From Chloroflexota bacterium (lineage in GTDB: Bacteria; Chloroflexota; Anaerolineae; UBA4142): 23,880 bases of DNA. The stretch lies in assembly GCA_023380675.1 (NCBI GenBank), contig JAMCRS010000264.1, positions 4,387 through 28,266 on the forward strand, in the 5' to 3' direction. Positions 15,053-21,273 of the stretch are shown here, piece by piece. Position numbers and translations under genes: made by a program. Below the pieces are notes generated by a model. It did no database searches. It was not told the origin of the DNA and was given only the letters and a program-made list of their open reading frames with translations. How positions within the stretch are numbered: position 1 is the stretch's first letter; each line of letters starts with the position of its first letter.

Positions 15053-16306
15053 TCAGCTTACCGTGTCCGTGATCGCGCGTAGGAGGGCCTGGCGGTCGAC
15101 CAAGCCAAGCGGGCGACCCTGGTCGTCGACGGCGATCATCCACTTGCGGCCGGACGAGAGCATCCGATCGACCGCCTCGACGACCGGGAGGTCCGGCGCG
15201 ACGGTGAGTACTTCGGGCGACATGAGATCGCGAGCGGTAACATCACTCGGCGGAACGGCGCCACCGCGGAGCGCGTCGAGCACGCCGCGACGGTGCGGCG
15301 GCTGAATGCGTGTGACGACATCCGCATCGCTTATCATGCCGGTGGGGCGCCCGCTCACGTCGGTCACAATAAGCCGGTGGGTGCCGGTTTCGACGAACCT
15401 ACGGACGATGGAGGTGAGGCCGGCTTGCTCCGGGACGAGCGGCACGTCGGGCGACATGACCTGTGCAACCGTTTGCAGGGCGCCTTCTGGAACGCGCTGG
15501 CTCCCAACCTTGGCGTCGACGACCTGACGAAGTATGTCCACCCGAGAAAGCACTCCAACCAGTTTGCCGTCGGCGTCCACCACCGGGAGTCGCTTCATTC
15601 CAGAGCCGGCCATTCTTGCTGCGGCAAGCCCCAAGGGCTCCTTTGCCTTCGCGGTAACAACCGGCTTGCTCATGACCTGACCGACCGTAAGCGTCGACGA
15701 TTCGAGCCGGCGCAACTCTTCCTGCACGATCGGTTTGTCGAGCTGTTCGGCAACGGAGAGGCGCTGGCGCAGACCGGCGCGGTTCAACAGGTCCTCGTCC
15801 GTTAGAATACCGACGACCTGGCCGGCGTCCACCACCGGTGCGGCCTTGATCAGGTCCTTGAGCAGTCGCTTCCACGCCTCTGAGACGGTCATCTCCGGCG
15901 TGAGGGTTACGACCGCGCGCGTCATCACCTCAGACACGGGACGATCGGCCGGCAAAGGATTGAGATAACGATGCGTGTACTTGACGACGCGCACGTCGTC
16001 CAGCGTAATCAGCCCTTCCCTGACCATTGGCGCAATGAATTCGAGCGCCTCTGCAATCTTGTCGGCCGAATCGACCACCTGAATTTCGAGCGGCAAGTCG
16101 GCCGAAAGTCGAACGATTGACGCGGTGTGGATTCGGGAATGCGCGCCAAAGCCGGCCACTCCACGGACGACCGTGGCGCCAGCCAGACCGTGGCTTTTGA
16201 GCGTTTGCAGAATCGCCGCGTACAACGGCTGACCGCGCCATTGATCGGACTCTCCGATGTAAATGATCAGCCGCTGCGCTTGTTGTTGAATGGTCAGATC
16301 CGTCAT
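15053..16306 (-). CDS. DUF190 (PII-like) domain fused to four CBS domains
   Basis: A 417-residue soluble protein. Residues of about 8-108 form a DUF190 domain (AQRLIIYIGESDQWRGQPLY, GLAGATVVRGVAGFG, LPLEIQVVD), a PII-like trimeric fold whose genes often neighbour crcB. Four CBS motifs follow, at about 122-180 (VSEVMTRAVVTLTPE), 207-265 (VGQVMSKPVVTAKAK), 280-338 (VAQVMSPDVPLVPE) and 357-415 (ARDLMSPEVLTVAPD), giving two Bateman modules. CBS pairs usually bind adenine nucleotides, so this looks like an energy- or nucleotide-sensing regulator. The ATG at 16306 has GAGGCG nearby and is 21 bp after crcB. It is the last gene of the riboswitch-controlled operon. Its target is unknown; the channel is one possibility. 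Confidence 0.9.
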   Translation of the reverse strand: MTDLTIQQQAQRLIIYIGESDQWRGQPLYAAILQTLKSHGLAGATVVRGVAGFGAHSRIHTASIVRLSADLPLEIQVVDSADKIAEALEFIAPMVREGLITLDDVRVVKYTHRYLNPLPADRPVSEVMTRAVVTLTPEMTVSEAWKRLLKDLIKAAPVVDAGQVVGILTDEDLLNRAGLRQRLSVAEQLDKPIVQEELRRLESSTLTVGQVMSKPVVTAKAKEPLGLAAARMAGSGMKRLPVVDADGKLVGVLSRVDILRQVVDAKVGSQRVPEGALQTVAQVMSPDVPLVPEQAGLTSIVRRFVETGTHRLIVTDVSGRPTGMISDADVVTRIQPPHRRGVLDALRGGAVPPSDVTARDLMSPEVLTVAPDLPVVEAVDRMLSSGRKWMIAVDDQGRPLGLVDRQALLRAITDTVS

Positions 16307-16327
16307 TTGTTCGCCTCGCTTTGCTCG

Positions 16328-16702
16328 TCAAACCAGTCGGCCCAGGAAGATGCCGAGAACGACTGCCGCTGCGCCCACGATAGCACTACCGAAGAGATCG
16401 AGCAAGCCGGAGAGCCACTGTCCGGCGAGCAGCAGGCTTACGCTCTCGTAGGTATAGCTGGAAAAGGTGGTATAGCCGCCCAGAAATCCGATCGCGATCA
16501 CGAGACGCCACCGCGGGTCGATCAAGAGGCGCTCGCTCGCGAGAGTGAGGAAAAGACCGAGCGCCAAGCTGCCGGTGAAATTTATGACGAGCGTGCCATA
16601 AGGGAACGCCGTTCCAAGTCGCTCGGCGATCCAGCCGCCGACCCACCAGCGAGCATTCGCGCCCAATATGGCGCCGGCCGAAATGAGAACGAAGCTTTCC
16701 AA
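16328..16702 (-). CDS. crcB: Fluoride channel CrcB/Fluc
   Basis: A 124-residue inner-membrane protein with four hydrophobic helices, the full length of the family. Signature segments are ILGANARWWVG in helix 1, GTLVINFTGSLALG with the conserved pore-lining Asn in helix 2, and GFLGGYTTFSSYTYES with the polar TTFS track in helix 3. It assembles as a dual-topology dimer and lets fluoride leave the cytoplasm. The start is TTG 16702, with GGGGAGA about 9 nt upstream and only 3 bp after the HIT gene stop. Control by the fluoride riboswitch at 17694-17799, about 1 kb upstream, is expected because no other promoter is evident between them. Confidence 0.95.
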   Translation of the reverse strand: MESFVLISAGAILGANARWWVGGWIAERLGTAFPYGTLVINFTGSLALGLFLTLASERLLIDPRWRLVIAIGFLGGYTTFSSYTYESVSLLLAGQWLSGLLDLFGSAIVGAAAVVLGIFLGRLV

Positions 16703-16705
16703 ATG

Positions 16706-17146
16706 CTACTCTCCCCGCAGCAGCCGGGCGACCTCTTGCATGGCGCCTGGGTCTTTCAAACGGCTGAGCTCTTCCGGAGACTCCTGGAACCGTTCCAGGG
16801 CATTGAAGAATCGATCGAGCAGATCGCCGTCGTACGCGGGGACGACGAAGATGTGGGTATGCGGCACGCGCCGGCCGCGGGCGTAGGTGACGATCATGTC
16901 CGGGTGCAGCGTGGTATTCATCCGCTGCGCCACCCTCCGCGCAAGATTAAAGAGGCTGGCCGTTTCTTCCTCGGTCAGCTCGTGCCACCAGACCACATGG
17001 CGCTTTGAGATCACGAGGCAGTGCCCCTTGGCGAATGGATTGATGTCGAGGATCGCATACGAAAGCGCGTCTTGTGCGATTCTGTACGCCTGCGCTCGGC
17101 CGGCCGCGATCTCGCAGAATACACATTTGGTTTCGTTCCCTGGCAT
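16706..17146 (-). CDS. HIT domain nucleotide-binding protein
   Basis: A 146-residue histidine-triad protein, a family that hydrolyses or transfers nucleotides from phosphoramidate or dinucleoside polyphosphate substrates. Residues 8-11 are CVFC, as in zinc-binding members, followed by EIAAG. Mid-protein KGHCLVISKRHV is standard. The triad is PHTHIFVVP: the first two histidines are present, but the third position of HxHxH is Phe. The start is ATG 17146, with a strong GGGAGG about 6 nt upstream; the frame also extends to 17185 without support. It sits 69 bp after the helical protein gene and 3 bp before crcB, making it part of the fluoride-responsive operon. Confidence 0.9.
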   Translation of the reverse strand: MPGNETKCVFCEIAAGRAQAYRIAQDALSYAILDINPFAKGHCLVISKRHVVWWHELTEEETASLFNLARRVAQRMNTTLHPDMIVTYARGRRVPHTHIFVVPAYDGDLLDRFFNALERFQESPEELSRLKDPGAMQEVARLLRGE

Positions 17147-17215
17147 TCGAGCCTCCCGCTGCGGTCGTGGAATGTAACCGAGCAATGCCGACGAACGCTC
17201 ACTCGTGCGCGAGCG

Positions 17216-17650
17216 TCAGCGAACGCCGGACGGCGACTGGTCCCCACGCGCGTCGTCCATCAACGCGAACAGCCTGGCGATCAAGCGATCGAGCATCGGG
17301 TCGAGCGAATCATGGAGCGCCGGGTCCACCGACCCATAGGCGCCCAATTTGCGGACGCGACATTCCTCGAGGCTCTCCCACGCGAGAACGAGCGTGCCTT
17401 CGATCTCACAGGCGGCGCTCTGCTCCTCCTTGGCAAGGTCAAACCTCTCGGCAATGCGCCGGACCTCTTGCCGCATCTCTCCAATCAGCTGGTGCCTGGA
17501 GCGCCGGCGGGCCGGCTCGAAATTCGCCGCGCGATGGTAAAGCACGCCGTCGGCGTCCTCGTCGATCACGCGCTCGATCCGATCGAGACGCGTCTCGAGC
17601 AATAGGAGCGTTGCGCCGAGCGCCCGTTTCTGGTTCTCGTTCAGCCCCAT
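17216..17650 (-). CDS. Uncharacterised helical protein, first gene of fluoride operon
   Basis: A 144-residue soluble, mostly alpha-helical protein. Residues 1-35 (MGLNENQKRALGATLLLLET, then RLDRIERVI) form an amphipathic, coiled-coil-like helix. A basic stretch, RRRSRHQLIGEMRQEVRRIAER, follows, and the end has WESLEECRVRKLGAYGSVD plus an LDPMLDRLIARLFALMDD helix. I do not know a function, although similar unnamed proteins with a KLRGYG-like motif occur in bacteria. ATG 17650 is preferred to GTG 17686, because the GTG codon overlaps the riboswitch terminator. No good ribosome binding site stands before the ATG; the nearest purine run (GGTAGAGG) is the terminator's 3' arm. Its position makes it the first gene switched on by fluoride. 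Confidence 0.8.
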   Translation of the reverse strand: MGLNENQKRALGATLLLLETRLDRIERVIDEDADGVLYHRAANFEPARRRSRHQLIGEMRQEVRRIAERFDLAKEEQSAACEIEGTLVLAWESLEECRVRKLGAYGSVDPALHDSLDPMLDRLIARLFALMDDARGDQSPSGVR

Positions 17651-17661
17651 GGTTGGTCTGT

Positions 17662-17701
17662 ACAACAAAACCTCTACCAACGGCACAAGCCAAGGTAGAG
17701 G
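17662..17701 (-). terminator. Riboswitch expression-platform terminator
   Basis: On the minus strand, CCTCTACC (17701-17694) pairs exactly with GGTAGAGG (17678-17671), with an inner GGC/GCC helix, and is followed by TTTTGTTGT (17670-17662). The 5' arm is also the 3' end of the fluoride aptamer, so aptamer folding and terminator folding exclude each other: bound fluoride should allow read-through. Confidence 0.85.
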
Positions 17702-17799
17702 CTATCAGTCGATCCCACGACGGTTTCGGTCAGCCGCGCCGGCGGAGCGCCAATGTGGCAGGGCGAGCAACCTCGCCTACTGGGCGAGCCTCATCGCCC
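17694..17799 (-). promoter_or_regulatory. Fluoride riboswitch (crcB motif)
   Basis: The minus strand begins GGGCGATGAGGCTCGCCC, a stem GGGCG/CGCCC closing a loop with GAUGAGGCU. It ends CTGATAGCCTCTACC (17708-17694). The loop GAGGCU pairs with AGCCUC near the 3' end, forming the pseudoknot of the fluoride aptamer. From memory, the Thermotoga aptamer has GAGGCC with GGCCUC, so the change here is compensatory. Between the halves, CGAAACCGTCG leads to a short hairpin GTCG/CGAC before TGAT, as in the family. An extra segment of about 55 nt (17781-17727) with its own hairpins makes this aptamer longer than the compact type of about 50-60 nt. It is followed by an overlapping terminator and by the operon that contains crcB. 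Confidence 0.9.
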
Positions 17800-17900
17800 A
17801 TATTGTATCTGATGGACCAGCATCCGCTCGGTGAAATTGCCGGCTCGGCGAGAGAGTTCCATCGCAGCGAAACCGTGTCGGTCCATCTTGAGACAATCGT

Positions 17901-17929
17901 ATTGTAATACGTTCAGAGTACCTAGTCAA
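17901..17929 (-). promoter_or_regulatory. Sigma-70 promoter of the fluoride operon
   Basis: On the minus strand, TTGACT (17929-17924), a 17-bp spacer and TACAAT (17906-17901) form a good sigma-70 promoter. Start would be near 17894, leaving about 95 nt before the aptamer and about 240 nt before the first ATG. The inverted repeat CGTATT-GT-AATACG (17898-17911) overlaps the -10 and might bind a regulator. Confidence 0.75.
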
Positions 17930-17970
17930 CCAGGGGCCGGGTCGAGACTGTGGAGAAACGTCGTGTCACG

Positions 17971-18080
17971 CCCTGGCGGGGCCGTGGCTGTGGTGAAGTG
18001 CGCCACAGTCATGCCAGGGTCGCGAGGAGGTGGTCTTCCCTGGCATGACTGTGGAGAACTGCGCCACAGTCATGCCAGGG
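17971..18080. repeat. Tandem REPIN-like hairpin repeats
   Basis: Copy B (18038-18080) is a perfect inverted repeat with 17-bp arms, CCCTGGCATGACTGTGG and CCACAGTCATGCCAGGG, around a 9-nt loop. Copy A (17971-18019) has the identical right arm at 18003-18019 and a partly diverged left arm starting CCCTGGC. Both right arms are followed by GTYGCGAG. The preceding GACTGTGGAGAAAC (about 17946) resembles another partial copy. The arrangement of paired inverted units resembles REPIN elements mobilised by chromosomal RAYT-type transposases, but none is in this window. Confidence 0.75.
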
Positions 18081-18109
18081 TTGCGAGCCCGCGCGCTCTG
18101 CGGGTGTCG

Positions 18110-18244
18110 CCTCGCTTGCGAGGCGCGCAATCTCGCGCGAAGCAACGAAAGCGCACGTTTTACATCAACGCACGCACCGGAACCAACGCGTAAGATTGCT
18201 TCGGGCGCTGCGCGCCCTCGCAACACTTGCACCGCACGCAAGTG
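18110..18244. repeat. Cluster of three GC-rich hairpins
   Basis: Three exact short inverted repeats follow one another: CCTCGC/GCGAGG (18110-18123, 2-nt loop), GGGCGC/GCGCCC (18203-18217, 3-nt loop) and CACTTGC/GCAAGTG (18224-18244, 7-nt loop). None has a T tract. With the repeats at 17971-18080 they fill the gap between the divergent fluoride operon and the GH15 gene. Confidence 0.6.
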
Positions 18245-18297
18245 CAGGTGTGACACGGGCATACGACTCTCTCCACACTCTCGGTGGGGTCTGTCAC

Positions 18298-18326
18298 TTG
18301 ATTTATCCACTCCCGGTCATTATACT
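18298..18326 (+). promoter_or_regulatory. Sigma-70 promoter of the GH15 gene
   Basis: TTGATT (18298-18303), a 17-bp spacer and TATACT (18321-18326) closely match the sigma-70 consensus. Transcription would begin near 18333, giving a leader of about 36 nt that contains the strong ribosome binding site AAGGAGGT. It also confirms that codons before 18369 in the same frame are not translated. Confidence 0.8.
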
Positions 18327-18368
18327 GGATATCGATTTGGACCTGACGAGCAACGCAAGGAGGTCAAC

Positions 18369-20222
18369 TTGGCTTATCTTCCAATCGAGAATCACGGAAT
18401 CATCGGCGACATGCACACGGCGGCGCTCGTCGGCACGGACGGGTCGGTCGATTGGTTCTGCTATCCGCAATTCGATTCGCCGAGCGTGTTTGCGGCCGTG
18501 TTGGACGAAAAGAAAGGCGGACGATTCAAGATCGCGCCGGCTGATGACAACGTTGCACGGAAACAGTTCTATTGGCCGGACACGAACATCCTGGTCACCC
18601 GCTTTCTTTCAGCGGACGGCATCGGCGAAGTCACCGACTGGATGCCCGTCCACGCGCCGGGGCAAGGCCGTGGGCGGAGCGAGTTGATCCGGCGGGTCAA
18701 GGTGCTGCGCGGCGCGATCCAATTCAGAGTCGAATGTAATCCGGCCTTCAATTACGGCCGGGACTCGCACAAGACGACGGTCGGGTCGACAGGCGCGATG
18801 TTTTCCGCCGCAGGTCTGCAGATAGAACTGGCAACGCACACTCCGCTCACCCGGGCAGCCGACGGCGTGTTCGCTGAATTCACACTGGAAGAAGAGCAGA
18901 CAGCGCTCTTTGTGCTGCGTGAGCCGAGGAGCGAGGCGCAAGCGGAAACAGAGCCGACCGAGTCAGGGGTGATGGACTCGTTCAAAGAAACGGTGGCATT
19001 CTGGCGAGATTGGCTATCCCAGTCCACGTACAATGGCCGCTGGAGGGAAATGGTCGATCGCTCGGCGCTCGTCCTCAAACTGCTGACGTTCGTTCCAAGC
19101 GGCGCCATCGTGGCCGCGCCGACGTGCAGCCTGCCGGAGAGGGTCGGCGGAGGGCGCAACTGGGACTATCGCTATTCGTGGATCCGAGACGGGGCATTTA
19201 CGCTGTACGCGCTCTTGCGGATCGGCTTCACCGAGGAAGCCGGACAGTTCATGCAGTGGCTGGAAGCACGCTGCAATGAGCTGGAGCCGGACCAATCGCT
19301 GCAGATCTTGTATTCGATCGACGGCAAGCCCGCGCCCAACGAAGTCGTGCTGAGCCAGCTCGAAGGGTACAAAGGCTCCAGCCCGGTGCGCATCGGGAAC
19401 GACGCACACCGCCAACTTCAGCTGGACATCTACGGCGAGCTCATGGATTCGGTCTATCTTTATAACAAGTACGGCGCACCCATTTCGTATTCTCTTTGGA
19501 CGGGGCTGCGGAGATTGATCGATTGGGTGTGCGACAACTGGCAACGGAAGGACGACAGCATCTGGGAAATTCGCGCGACGCCGGAGCATTTTGTCTATTC
19601 CAAAGTCATGTGCTGGGTGGCGGTGGACCGCGGCTTGAGGCTCGCCAACAAGCGCTCCTTTCCCGCCGACCACGATCGGTGGATTCGGGTGCGAGACCAG
19701 ATCTACGAGCAGATCATGCAGCAGGGATGGAACCGGGAACGGAACGCGTTCGTGCAGCACTATGGAAGCAGCGCGCTCGACGCGTCCAGCCTGATCATGC
19801 CCCTGGTCTTTTTCATGTCGCCGTCCGATCCGCAGATGCTCAAGACGTTGGACGCGATCAACCGCCCGCCCAAGCACGGCGGACTGGTGTCGACGAGCCT
19901 GGTCTATCGCTACGACGTGGACAAGACGCCCGACGGACTCGCCGGCAAGGAAGGGACGCTGAACATTTGCACGTTCTGGCTCGTCGAGGCGCTCGCGCGC
20001 GCGGGCAAGGTCGATCCGAGGCGCGTGGACGAGGCGCGGCTGATGTTCGAGCAGATGCTGGGACACGCCAACCATCTCGGACTGTACGCTGAGGAGACCG
20101 GCCCCACTGGCGAAGCGCTCGGCAACTTTCCCCAGGCGTTTACGCACATGTCGCTCATCAGTGCCGCGTACAACCTCGATCGGATACTCAAGTCCAGCGG
20201 ACGGATAAGGAACCCGCAGTAG
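18369..20222 (+). CDS. GH15 family glycoside hydrolase (glucoamylase/trehalase-like)
   Basis: A 617-residue protein with the two-domain layout of bacterial and archaeal GH15 enzymes. An N-terminal beta-sandwich region (about 1-250) begins [20 protein letters not shown], and [19 protein letters not shown] is the familiar N-terminal signature. An (alpha/alpha)6 barrel follows, with [22 protein letters not shown], then [20 protein letters not shown] containing a likely catalytic Glu, and [18 protein letters not shown]. The enzyme is inverting and acts on alpha-glucosides, either starch ends or trehalose; the choice cannot be made here. There is no signal peptide, so it is cytoplasmic. TTG 18369 is chosen because AAGGAGGT ends about 5 nt before it and a promoter lies just upstream. 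The frame stays open back to 18030, but that part is the hairpin region. It is monocistronic. Confidence 0.93.
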   Translation: MAYLPIENHGIIGDMHTAALVGTDGSVDWFCYPQFDSPSVFAAVLDEKKGGRFKIAPADDNVARKQFYWPDTNILVTRFLSADGIGEVTDWMPVHAPGQGRGRSELIRRVKVLRGAIQFRVECNPAFNYGRDSHKTTVGSTGAMFSAAGLQIELATHTPLTRAADGVFAEFTLEEEQTALFVLREPRSEAQAETEPTESGVMDSFKETVAFWRDWLSQSTYNGRWREMVDRSALVLKLLTFVPSGAIVAAPTCSLPERVGGGRNWDYRYSWIRDGAFTLYALLRIGFTEEAGQFMQWLEARCNELEPDQSLQILYSIDGKPAPNEVVLSQLEGYKGSSPVRIGNDAHRQLQLDIYGELMDSVYLYNKYGAPISYSLWTGLRRLIDWVCDNWQRKDDSIWEIRATPEHFVYSKVMCWVAVDRGLRLANKRSFPADHDRWIRVRDQIYEQIMQQGWNRERNAFVQHYGSSALDASSLIMPLVFFMSPSDPQMLKTLDAINRPPKHGGLVSTSLVYRYDVDKTPDGLAGKEGTLNICTFWLVEALARAGKVDPRRVDEARLMFEQMLGHANHLGLYAEETGPTGEALGNFPQAFTHMSLISAAYNLDRILKSSGRIRNPQ

Positions 20223-20551
20223 GGCTTGCCGGCGATAGACGCGTCAACGCGCTGCGACCAGAGAAAAGCCACAGCGCGTTGCGCCTCAGGGGGGTAGGTC
20301 GCCAATCGTCACGGGACGATTAGCAAGGAGGAGGAAGACTAGTTAGTCGAGATGGGAGATAAGAGCTTGTCCCTCCTGGCGGGGAATGCCCTTGCGTTGG
20401 AAAACTGCCCAGTCCAGGATACTCGCAGCCCGCATGCTCCGCAACTTTCGGCATCCCCCATCTCGCTTGTCATTATCGAGCCGGGAGATTAGAACGAGAT
20501 GAGAGGCATCTGAGAGTAGGATAAAAACATTTTGGTCGAGGATGCAGCCGA
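20223..20551. other. Intergenic region with two hairpins, otherwise unassigned
   Basis: This is a 329-bp gap between GH15 (+) and the methyltransferase (-), which converge here. CAACGCGCTG (20245-20254) and CAGCGCGTTG (20272-20281) are exact inverted arms 17 nt apart. AATCGTC/GACGATT (20304-20321) form a tight hairpin with loop ACGG. Neither has a clear T tract, though either may help end the GH15 transcript. CATCTCG/CGAGATG also occur further on, about 30 nt apart (20465-20510). Short open frames cover part of it on both strands, but I recognise none of them. Confidence 0.55.
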
Positions 20552-21271
20552 TCAGGCCGCCGTCAACACGCTGTACAGGTTCAAATCCGCGTCCGCGTAG
20601 AATTGCTTCGTGACTTGAAAACCGGAGCGCTCCGCCAAATGTATTACTTCGGGAATCGTTATCAAATGGCAGTAGCGAAAGCCGGTCCCTCCACGCTGCC
20701 AAGACAACAATGCGTCGCCTTCTTCCAGATTCGCCTCGTCGATCCCGACGGTCTTCCAGGGGATTAATTTTTTCCGAAGCCGCTCGTTCCGCTCAAAGTG
20801 CCAATTCGTCATCACGAACGTGCCCCCGGGCGCGAGCAGGCGACGAATTGCGGCCAGGAGCGCGCAGCGCAACTCAAACCCGGGCACGTGATGGACCAAG
20901 GCGAGCGCGAATGCGACGTCGAACGAACGCGGCGGCAAGGCGGCGCTCCAATCGCCTGAGGTGACGTCGCCGACCAGAAACCGGGCGGCGACGCGACGAA
21001 GACGTGCGGCGCGCGACGCTGCGATCGCGATCAGCTCCGACGAAGAATCGATTCCGACGTATTCGGCCCGCCTTGCTTCTTTCTCGATTCGTTCGGCTAA
21101 CCGCCCATTGCCGCAGCCGACGTCCAGAACCTTGCCACCCTCGGGAATGTACGCTACAATCCGGTCCAGGCGCATTTGACCACTCGAACGGGTCTCGGAA
21201 AATGCGCGCGCGAAATCCGAATAGAACTTGACATTGATCGCCAACAGCTCGCCGATGGTTCGAGTATCCAC
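20552..21271 (-). CDS. TRM9-like class I SAM-dependent methyltransferase
   Basis: About 239 residues. The N-terminal INVKFYSDFARAFSETRSSG resembles the entry segment of TRM9/ALKBH8-type tRNA methyltransferases. Motif I is KVLDVGCGNGRLAERI, the acidic motif II is YVGIDSSSELI, motif III/IV is RSFDVAFALALVHHV, and RRLLAPGGTFVMTNW follows. Later blocks RLRKKLIPWKTVGID and GDALLSWQRGGTGFRYCHL are shared by this bacterial subgroup. In eukaryotes TRM9 methylates the carboxymethyl-uridine made at tRNA position 34 by the Elp3 pathway. Here the gene lies back to back with elp3, which supports a similar role by inference. GTG 21271 is taken as start, leaving 2 bp before the elp3 ATG; TTG 21244 is possible, and the frame extends further upstream only by overlapping elp3. 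Confidence 0.75.
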   Translation of the reverse strand: MDTRTIGELLAINVKFYSDFARAFSETRSSGQMRLDRIVAYIPEGGKVLDVGCGNGRLAERIEKEARRAEYVGIDSSSELIAIAASRAARLRRVAARFLVGDVTSGDWSAALPPRSFDVAFALALVHHVPGFELRCALLAAIRRLLAPGGTFVMTNWHFERNERLRKKLIPWKTVGIDEANLEEGDALLSWQRGGTGFRYCHLITIPEVIHLAERSGFQVTKQFYADADLNLYSVLTAA

Positions 21272-21273
21272 TA

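Noticed and set aside
14895..15143. Minus-strand open frame with repeated SRRIEL peptide
   Set aside because: The peptide repeat is only the 27-bp DNA direct repeat read as protein, and the frame overlaps the CBS gene end.
17802..17807. TACAAT just before the riboswitch as the true -10
   Set aside because: Its start would fall inside the first aptamer stem and it lacks a -35 at usual spacing. The promoter at 17901-17929 is better.
18030..18368. In-frame extension of the GH15 protein upstream of TTG 18369
   Set aside because: It would translate the REPIN-like repeats and hairpins. The promoter at 18298-18326 and the AAGGAGGT site fix the start at 18369.
20352..20492. Small plus-strand open frame of 46 codons
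   Set aside because: The purine-rich run is about 16 nt upstream, too far, and the peptide shows no recognisable features.
20343..20702. Minus-strand open frame of 119 codons
   Set aside because: Almost half overlaps the methyltransferase in another frame. The rest resembles no family I know and has no ribosome binding site.
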